Source: Calycina herbarum (taxonomy: Eukaryota > Ascomycota > Leotiomycetes > Helotiales > Pezizellaceae). Taken from it: a stretch of 64,000 nucleotides of DNA. The stretch's first letter is position 1; every line of letters begins with the position of its first letter. The translations under genes were made by a program, and so were the position numbers. The notes below the pieces were generated by a model. The model was not told where the DNA came from, searched no databases, and saw only the letters and a list, made by a program, of their open reading frames with translations. Positions 56,737 through 64,000 of this stretch are shown here, in pieces. The stretch covers positions 330,824-394,823 of the forward strand of contig LLEY01000060.1 in NCBI GenBank assembly GCA_001414485.1. The letters are read 5' to 3'.

Positions 56737-59700
56737 GTCCGTCTATAAAGTATCTTAATTAGGAACTACGAGTCTCTTTTACTAAAGAAGTAAGCTGTTC
56801 TCTATTATCTAGTTTTAGTACCCGCGGGTAGCTTTCGTTTAGTCGTCTTCTAAGTCTAAAGAGTTATAGTTGATAGTAAGTAACTAGTCGACAAGGTTAA
56901 GCGAGGGTTCTAAGGTAACTAAGGCTAACGTTATAGAAGGTTCTAATCGAGTAGTAATACGTAGATCTAACTAATTAGACGTAAGCAAGGTTTATTATCT
57001 TATAGACGCTTTTAGGTCGTTCTATAAGTTAACGTCTTAGTCTTAGCGTGTTAGCGTGTCTGTTTTCTTATTCTACTTACTAGATTAAAACATAATTATA
57101 AAATAGAACTCTAATAGAAACTCTACCTATCTTACTTACTACTGGTTTAAGGTTTTAGAGGTTATAAAGTACTCTAAAGCCTTGTAATCGGTGAAGACCT
57201 TGATCTAGGAGCTAGTCTAAGTAAGATCTGCTTACTATTATTCGAAAGAGTATATAATAGCTAATATCTCCTTATCGTAGATTTAGTAGTTTAGCTCGGC
57301 GGGGTTTATCGTCTTCGAGAAGTAGCCTATAGGTCTCTATAGTTCGGTTTCGGATATACGTTGTAATATTATAGCTGTAATATTACGAATTACAGTATAC
57401 GTAGTAAGTAGTCTAGACGGTGTTCTAATAGGATAAGATATAATATCTAGGAAAGGAAAATAACATAGGAGGAAATCAGTAATATAGAGGACATTAGGGA
57501 TTTCAGGATCTCACTGTTGTGGTAATGTTGGAAGTCACGTGGGGTCATGTGACGTGATCGCCTACATCGCTCTGATCGCCTTGATCGCGAGCGACGCGAG
57601 CGACGCGAGCGATATAAGCGACGTACTTAGGAACGAAGGTTCTATATAAGACTGGCACGTCTGCTATTAGATAGGAGCTTCGTACTCAACTTTAGTTATT
57701 AATCTTATTATCTTATTTAACATCTTTGATACAAGTAACGAGTTCACTTCTAAGTGAACAACCCGGCGTATCTATACTTCTTACCTATATACTAACCTTC
57801 GAGACTTAGTTATCTTTGTTTAGTTCGTTTGAGTTTCGTTATACGTAACCACTCTGTTAGAAGCGTTAGTCTCAACCATAGTCTCTAAATCGGCTATAAA
57901 GTAGTATAAGAGAGAGGCGGTAACTAAGGCTTCTTTTAATATATTAAAAGCTTTCTTATATTCTAAGTCGAACTTAAACAGCACTTCCTTACTTATAAGA
58001 TAGTTTAGTAGACGAGTAATCTGTCTATAATCCTAAATAAAACGTTAGTAGAAGTTATAAAAACCTAGGAAGGACTAGATACTCTTAATAGTACTAGGAT
58101 ATTTCTAGGAAACAATTACTAAGATCTTCTCTAGGTTAACTTCGATTCTATTTATAGAGATAATAAAACTAAGGTACTTTATATAAGTAATATAGAACTC
58201 TATCTTCTTAATATCTACTTATAGCCTAGCTTTATAGAGCTGTTCTAAGACCTTATAGACGTGTTTAATATGTTTAAGCTTATTATTAGAGTATATAAGA
58301 ATGTTATTAAGATAAGCTATATAAAAGTTATTAAGATATTCTATAAGAATGCTATTTATATACCTCTAGTATATAGTAGGACTGTTAGTTAAGCTAAAAG
58401 GTAATACCTTATATTTAAATATACTATAATAGGTCTAAAAGGTTATAAGTTCTTTTAACTCTAGTTTTATATATATATAGTTAAAAGCTTAATAAATGTC
58501 GAGCTTTATAAGGATTTTAGTACTAGTGATTTATATAAGAGTTTTATCGATTAGTAGAAGAGGGTGCTAGTTCTTACGAGTAAGGTTGTTAAGTTTCTAG
58601 TAGTTGATATAGAGCTATAAGCTTCTGTTAGACTTCTTTATAAACAGTACTAGAGAGGCGAAAGAGGCGTAGCTAGGAATAATAAACCCTTTATTAAGGT
58701 TATTAAGGATATACTACTTTATAGCTAGAAGTTCCTTAGTTGTTATCTTATATAATAGGCTATATAATAGAGTATTTAGACTTATAAGTTTAATCTAGTA
58801 GTCGACTTAGTTTTATAGTAGAGGAAGCTCGTCTAAAGCTCTCTTTAAAAAGACATCCTTAAAGTCTATATATTCTTAGCGAACGTTCTATTCTACTAGT
58901 TATTTATCTAAAGCGTAATCTACTAAAGAGAGCTCTATATATAACCTATCTATAAGAGTATAGTCGATCTCTTATAAGCTAGTAGAGAAGACTTCGTTAT
59001 CGCGCTTTTAAAGGTTAAGTTTAAAAGTAGTAGCTCTAATATAATAGATATTAATAGTAAAGTCTTTTATAGGTTTATAGATGTCCGTAAGCGAGCTTAT
59101 AGCTGCTTTATAGTCTATAACTAAACGTTTTCCTAAGAAGGATCGACGACGTTATTAGCAGTTAGGAATAAGGACCTATATTCTATTCTAGGTAGAGATA
59201 AGGTCTTACTAAAAGCTTTTGTCTAGAATTTCCTCGAGAGTAACTAGTAGCAGGGTTTAATACTAGCTTTAAGGTAGTATTGAATAGATTAATATAGGTT
59301 CCTCTATAGTATTCTAGTAGAGGTCGCGGTTCTCTATATCCTTCTAAGCTTAGAGGTCTAGTAAAGAGATAGTTATTAATTCCCTAGTAATAGGTACTAA
59401 GTAATCGAATCAACGAACTAGGGGGAGGGATTCTAGCTACTTAATCTTATAGCTATAGACTACTAACTTTACGTTTATATCTATAAGCTATTAATAGCTG
59501 ATAATAATATCGTATCTACTAATATTAGTAATTAGGAAGAGCGTATTAGTAAACTGTCGTCTGTCGATACTTAGTATTAAGCGAATAACGTAAGTAATTA
59601 CTAGTCCTTTATGTCTATTAAACCCTATAATTAATATTATATATAATAGCTTTTCTATAGCCTGTCTATAATATTAACTTAACTAGTTAGCTAAAGCTAT

Positions 59701-61325
59701 ATTAATAAATAGCTATCTATTTGCTTTAGTATTAATAAGTCTAGTAGTATTAAAAGCATATCTATTCTTAATTAAAGTATATATAGTTATAAAAGTCTTT
59801 CTGCCTATTATACGACTTAGATTAAGAGGTTAAGATCTAAGTTTGTTTTACTCTAAAGAGGAGACTTGCTTTAGAGCTGTTCTTTTCCTAAGTTCTTATA
59901 GACGAGTTCCTCGTTAGCCGATTCTTCTCTAGACGCTTATAGTTCGTAGGAGTCCGTAAGCGAGTTTTCAGCGTCTTCTAATAACTTAATAGCTATAGAG
60001 GGTTTTCAAGGAAGAGGGCATTTACTAGCGTAGTGCCTAGGTTTATTATAATTGTAATAGATAACGTCTACTATATCCTAGATAGAAGTCGTACTCTTAT
60101 AAGTAAGCAAAGGAGTCTTACGGTCTATAACTAGGGAGTAACAGACCAGGCTTTAGGTTAGCGGATAACTAATAGTAGTATATAAAGCCGGAAGTTAGTA
60201 AATTAATCCGTAGCTAGTAGGGAAACCTCTTATAGGTAGGCGGCGGTTATAGCGAGCTATAAGGCGTTCCTTAATAGTTACCTCGTCTTAATAGACAGAG
60301 TAACAGCGGTTATATAACTAGTTAAAGGTTGCTAGGGTGATTTAGACTAGCGAGATACTTACTTAGAGAGCTGGCGTAAGCTTCTAGTATAAATCTTCGA
60401 ACTACTTACTTAATAGGATATAAGCCTTAGTTATAAGGCTTAAGAAGGTTGCTTTAAACATAGTAAAAGTCTCGTTCTCTTATATTAAGAGTTTATAAAA
60501 GACCTTATAAGCCTCTATAACTTCGTTACTATTTATAAATAAGGTATCTAGATATATAAGTATATCTATAATATCTATAAATAAGGTAGGGGAACTGAAA
60601 TCTATCTATAGTTCTAGGTGCTCTTATACTATACTAGAAGTAGCTATAAAGACGAAGGTAAGTTTATCTTATTCGTTCTTAAAAAGGTTCTTTCTTATTT
60701 TACTAGCTAGGATAATCTACTAGGCCTTATATAATAGAGAGATACTGTTCTTAAGTTTCTTACTATCTTAGAACTTATAAGTAGAATTATTAGAACTAAA
60801 TCAGGAACGAGAGGAGTTAGTAGTAGCCTCTTAGAGAGCTTATATATACTCGTAGCTCGGGAGAAGGTTATTAAGGTGGTTTATAGATAACAGGGTTTAG
60901 TAGAGTTATATATATAAAGAGAGGATTTTAGCTTATAAACGAACGTTTTCGTCTATAGGAGGCTCGCTTATCGTAGGGGAGGCAGGCGATAGAGGGGCGA
61001 CTTTAGAGGTGTTATCTAGTTATTAAGGCTCGGTTTAAGACAAGCTAGTAGGTGTCTTCTCTTTTCTACTACGACTACTTCGAGTGTCGGCTATTATATT
61101 ATTAGAAAAGAAGAAGGAGAAGGTAGAGAGAGGTTATAAAAAAGGTTATATAGGCTATTACAGGTATGCTTGTTAAGGAGATAAGTCGTTATAGACGTAG
61201 AGATACTTGAGAGATAGTCGTAGTTATACTATTACAAGTATAAGATCTTCTAGCTATTATAAGCGTAGAATCCGGTCGATATTATAGTCCTTTGTAGAGA
61301 GTTAGATTATAATAGCTTTAAATAA
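56737..61325 (-). pseudogene. Degenerate gag-pol of A1, right part
   Basis: Collinear with A2 51867-56033 apart from LTR-C. It carries RNase H, RT and gag remnants on the minus strand with independent C-to-T/G-to-A differences from A2, so the two copies were mutated separately. Confidence 0.85.
57381..57843 (+). repeat. Solo LTR-C inside A1, hybrid with LTR-B
   Basis: A 463-bp insertion relative to A2, starting TATTACGAATTAC and ending CGTTATA. It is flanked by TGTAA (57376-57380) and CGTAA (57844-57848), a 5-bp duplication with one C/T difference. The last 210 bp (from GAACGAAGGTTCTATATAAG at about 57631) match the second half of LTR-B; the first 250 bp do not. The unmatched half is much less RIP-mutated and holds a GCGAGCGAC-type short tandem repeat (about 57585-57630). 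Confidence 0.88.
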
Positions 61326-61557
61326 TATTATAATCTATAACTGAAGGTAAAGGTATAAGAGTATATATATATATATTTAAGAATTTAAAGCTACAGTTTT
61401 AAGAACGAGGGAATACGGAATATATACCCTATGAAAAAGAGGTATTCCTACTAACTATAAAGAGCTTTTAATCTCGTTATAAATCCGTCCAAGCGTTGCG
61501 GCTCTGACGGTCACGTGTAGGACTGAGAATCACGTGTTACGGACCAGCGCCGTAACA
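61326..61557 (-). repeat. LTR-A of A1, right copy
   Basis: 232 bp starting TATTATAATC (ancestral TGTTACGATC) and ending with an intact CGTAACA, followed by the target duplication CGAGT. Confidence 0.92.
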
Positions 61558-63834
61558 CGAGTTATCTTTTAAACTCTCTTTTATAACTAACAAGTTCTTA
61601 GAACTCTTAAAAGAAGTAAAAGAAAGTGCTAAGGTTAGTAGTCTATTAAGTAGCTAATATATATATTTAGCTATAAAATACTATATACTAAAGTATAATT
61701 TACTCTAATAAATCATAGATCTTATTAGGTTATTTATCTTAGCTATCTTATACTCGATTACGTTATTTAGATAATAGTTGTATAGTAGTAAGAGCTTAAT
61801 CTAATACTCTTTCTTCTTAAGTATCTGCTTTACTATAGCGTTAAACTTACTACGACTAGAGTTATAGCGAAAGTATATATACTTCTGTTCTATCTCGGTC
61901 TCTACTAGTGCTATAATCTCCTTAAGTATAGGCTATACGTCTTCCTAAGCTTTTAACTTTATAAAGCGGATCTACGAGTTATAAGTAGCATCGTCTATAA
62001 TAAATAAGAAGTATCTATATCTACGGATCAAGTATAGAAGTTCTTCTAAGATATTAGCGTATAGTCTAAATCCTCTTCTTACTATTCTTGATTTAGTAGT
62101 TTTTTAGTATTTAGCTTTAAGCTTACTAGCTAGGTATACTTCGTAAGCGTGATTGCCTAGGCAACGAGGTGTTTTAGTAGTAGGAAGTACTATCTAATTC
62201 CTTAAATAGTTCTTTAGTACTTTAAGGGATTTATAGCTTATATATCTGAATCGACGATATATTAATTCCTATAGACTCTCCCTCGTATCGTCGATTTAGA
62301 TGCTTTCTTCCTTTATCTCTATAAAAGTTACAAAGATCTAACCGGTATTCTATACTATATAGAGTATATTCGTATAAGGCGAAGTAAGTACTACTCTGCT
62401 ATTCTTAAGTACTTAGAAGTACTTCTTCTCGAAGTAGACTTTTAGTTTCTCTTTTATAAGGATTAGTATACTAATAAGTTTATAGCTAAAGTCTAGGACG
62501 TACTAGACGTCTTTTAGCTAAAGACGTTCACTCTTTAGAGTTATAATTTAGATTAGTCTATAACTGATAGTATCGTAGGTTTTACTACTAGTATTACCTA
62601 CTTTCCTAGGCTTGTACTATCTCTTTAGCTAAGAGAAGTCTTAGATATTATAACTAAAGTAACGATTTACTTCTAAGTCTAGAAGCTAAGTGCTTTAAGA
62701 GAGTTACAAGGTTAATAATACGATGGTTCTATAGTAGGTACTCTTACTAGGTAAAGAATAATAATAGTTTTAAGGGTTTTTAATTTCATACGCTTTACTA
62801 GCTACTAAAGTGCTATTTAGCTTTGAGTTAAAACTTATTTCATTCGCTGTCCGACGTTGCTAGATTTTATAGAAGTCCTTATAATTCCTCTTCTAGTGTC
62901 TCTTACGCTAATAGTAATTGTAGATATCTTCCTTTTAAGCTTGTCCTCTTATATATAGATAGCTCTAATTACCTCGGTTACTATAGTTACTATAACCTCT
63001 TCCTCTTCCTCTTCCTTATCTACGTCTTCTAGTACTACTACTTCCTCTACGACTGTTTCCTTATATATTTATATACGTTGCTTATCTAGTAGCAGGTTTG
63101 GCTAGTAGACCTTACTAATGATTATATTCTATAGAATTTCGTTTAGAGGAAGTTTTAAGTAGAATTCAGGATTCTTAAGAGTTAAGATCTTATTCTATTT
63201 AGATATAGATATCTATAGCTTTATTAACGTCTATATTAATTTCTTAAATATCTCTTTTAGTATTCTACTAATTAACTATGTTTAATAAAATAACTTATAT
63301 AATGTTTATTATATTTTAGTTAGTTATTAAAGAAGTAAAGTTCTTAAAAAATATATAGTATTAATAAAGTTATTAATAAAAGTTATTAAATCGTTTAGTA
63401 TTATAATCCTAGTATAAGACTCTAAGTTTCTTATTTATACTATTAATAAACGTAATATCTTAGGATAGATTAAATCTCTTTAAATAGTTTTATATCTTAG
63501 CTAGTTGTTTAAGGTTATTATCTTTAAGCTTTTTAAGAATCTTACTTTTAAGTAACTTAGTAAGATATACTACTATTTAGTTATACTAGGAGATAAAGTC
63601 TTAGTAGAGGACTTAATCTACTTCGTATATAGCGTAGTTTTTGCTTTTGTTGATAATAGTAAGTCTACGGATACTATAGAGTGCTCCTTTGATTATTAAC
63701 TTCTAGAGAGTATAGTTATTCTAGTTTAAAACTATAAAGCTTATACTAAGAATAGTGTAACGGCACGAAACGGATACTACTACAAAAGAGGCATATGGAA
63801 GTGCGTTCGATAGAATGACATACCCGAATACTAG
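61558..63834 (-). mobile_element. Ty1/copia retrotransposon remnant, 5' part (gag and integrase)
   Basis: This continues the copia element broken at 42427. On the minus strand the integrase core reads RRYRYFLFIIDDATYNS at about 62020-61970, and the gag zinc-knuckle region lies near 63010-62880 (GRGRGRG, then a knuckle remnant ending KRNYK where Cys is expected). RIP saturation stops abruptly at about 63755. Confidence 0.82.
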
Positions 63835-63846
63835 GCTCTGATACGA
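63835..63846 (-). other. Primer-binding site of the copia element
   Basis: On the minus strand this reads TCGTATCAGAGC, matching the usual initiator-tRNA-Met primer site (TGGTATCAGAGC) at 11 of 12 positions. It lies where expected between LTR and gag. Confidence 0.65.
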
Positions 63847-64000
63847 AGGAAAAGACCAAATTGGTCTTTCCTCAAGAGAGAGTAAGGGCATCTATATACA
63901 AGAGGGCCGGATAATAACAAAAGTCCGTACCGATCCGGCTCTGACAATTCCGAAACCATCTGTGCCGTACCATACTCGGCACGTATTCTTGGCTGTTCCG
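63847..64000 (-). repeat. Probable 5' LTR of the copia element, cut by the window end
   Basis: Sequence to the right of the primer site should be the 5' LTR in minus sense. It has normal composition and includes a 10-bp inverted repeat (GACCAAATTGGTC). No second copy is seen in the window, and its proximal end is not a clear CA, so the boundary is uncertain. Confidence 0.45.

Larger units (their letters stand above)
42428..61557 (-). mobile_element. Ty3/gypsy element A1 with nested insertions
   Basis: Two 232-bp LTRs (42428-42659 and 61326-61557) bound the element, and CGAGT flanks it on both sides (42423-42427 and 61558-61562). Coding sense is minus. Its own sequence is 42428-44072 and 56737-61557, about 6 kb without insertions. 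Between these lies B, and solo LTR C sits at 57381-57843. Integrase-to-RNase H sequence collinear with A2 is visible. All frames are broken by transitions. Confidence 0.92.
40110..63755. other. RIP-mutated AT isochore
   Basis: Across 23.6 kb CA and TG dinucleotides are scarce, in places absent for hundreds of bases (for example 41460-41700 and 45000-48000), while TA is in excess and CG persists. The exceptions are the younger insertions (LTR-B left half, parts of A2, LTR-C). Both edges are sharp. Such tracts are normally heterochromatic in filamentous ascomycetes. Confidence 0.9.

Noticed and set aside
1..64000. CRISPR arrays, tRNA or rRNA genes
   Set aside because: No spaced-repeat array was seen, and no tRNA with proper A and B boxes was found by eye. 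GGTTCGAATT near 31524 is inside the FMP32-like gene and lacks the rest of a tRNA.

Overview
The window is nuclear DNA of a filamentous ascomycete (Pezizomycotina, probably a leotiomycete such as Helotiales; the class is inferred from how the proteins read, not from a search). Genes carry short GT-AG introns of about 45-85 bp with CTAAC/CTGAC-like branch sites. The transposon-derived DNA has been stripped of CpA/TpG dinucleotides, the signature of repeat-induced point mutation (RIP).

Layout. (1) 1-7,000 is an accessory flank: a solo LTR with a perfect target-site duplication (467-776), an intact HET-domain gene (1662-3692, minus), an AT-rich stretch with a compound hairpin (4202-4276), and a RIP-inactivated copy of the G-protein exchange factor gene ric8 (5170-6817, minus). 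(2) About 6.9-17.2 kb is a long stretch of normal base composition in which I find no supportable gene; its last kilobase is pyrimidine-rich and probably holds the leader of the next gene. (3) 17.2-39.7 kb is a dense housekeeping block: GSK-3 kinase, nuclear cap-binding subunit CBP80, splicing factor SF3B4/SAP49, TOM7, a mitochondrial carrier of the FAD/folate group, a bZIP protein, a possible micro-gene, an FMP32-type mitochondrial coiled-coil protein, COG1, a GCNA-like SprT protease, a calcineurin-like phosphoesterase with an in-frame TAG near its start, and an uncharacterised protein with no visible ATG. Intron positions were worked out by eye from reading frame and family conservation; every joined CDS keeps frame. 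(4) 40.1-63.75 kb is an AT-rich RIP isochore made of transposons nested four deep.

The nest resolves exactly by target-site duplications. A Ty1/copia element on the minus strand (about 39.97-42.4 kb, resuming at 61.56 kb) was split by Ty3/gypsy element A1 (42428-61557, TSD CGAGT). A1 was split by B, a plus-strand chromodomain Ty3/gypsy element (44073-56731, TSD ATTAG). B was split by A2, a second copy of family A (50227-56265, TSD ATAGT), which landed one base inside B's 3' LTR. A1 also carries a solo LTR (57381-57843) sharing its R/U5-like half with B but with an unrelated U3-like half. All pol genes are broken, with reverse-transcriptase, protease and zinc-knuckle residues changed by C-to-T/G-to-A transitions.

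The housekeeping genes do not form a pathway. Several are adjacent divergent or convergent pairs: SF3B4/TOM7 share an upstream region of about 530 bp, carrier and bZIP converge within 50 bp, and phosphoesterase and the uncharacterised gene converge within about 150 bp. Four products act at mitochondria or membranes (TOM7, carrier, FMP32, COG1) and two in mRNA processing (CBP80, SF3B4).
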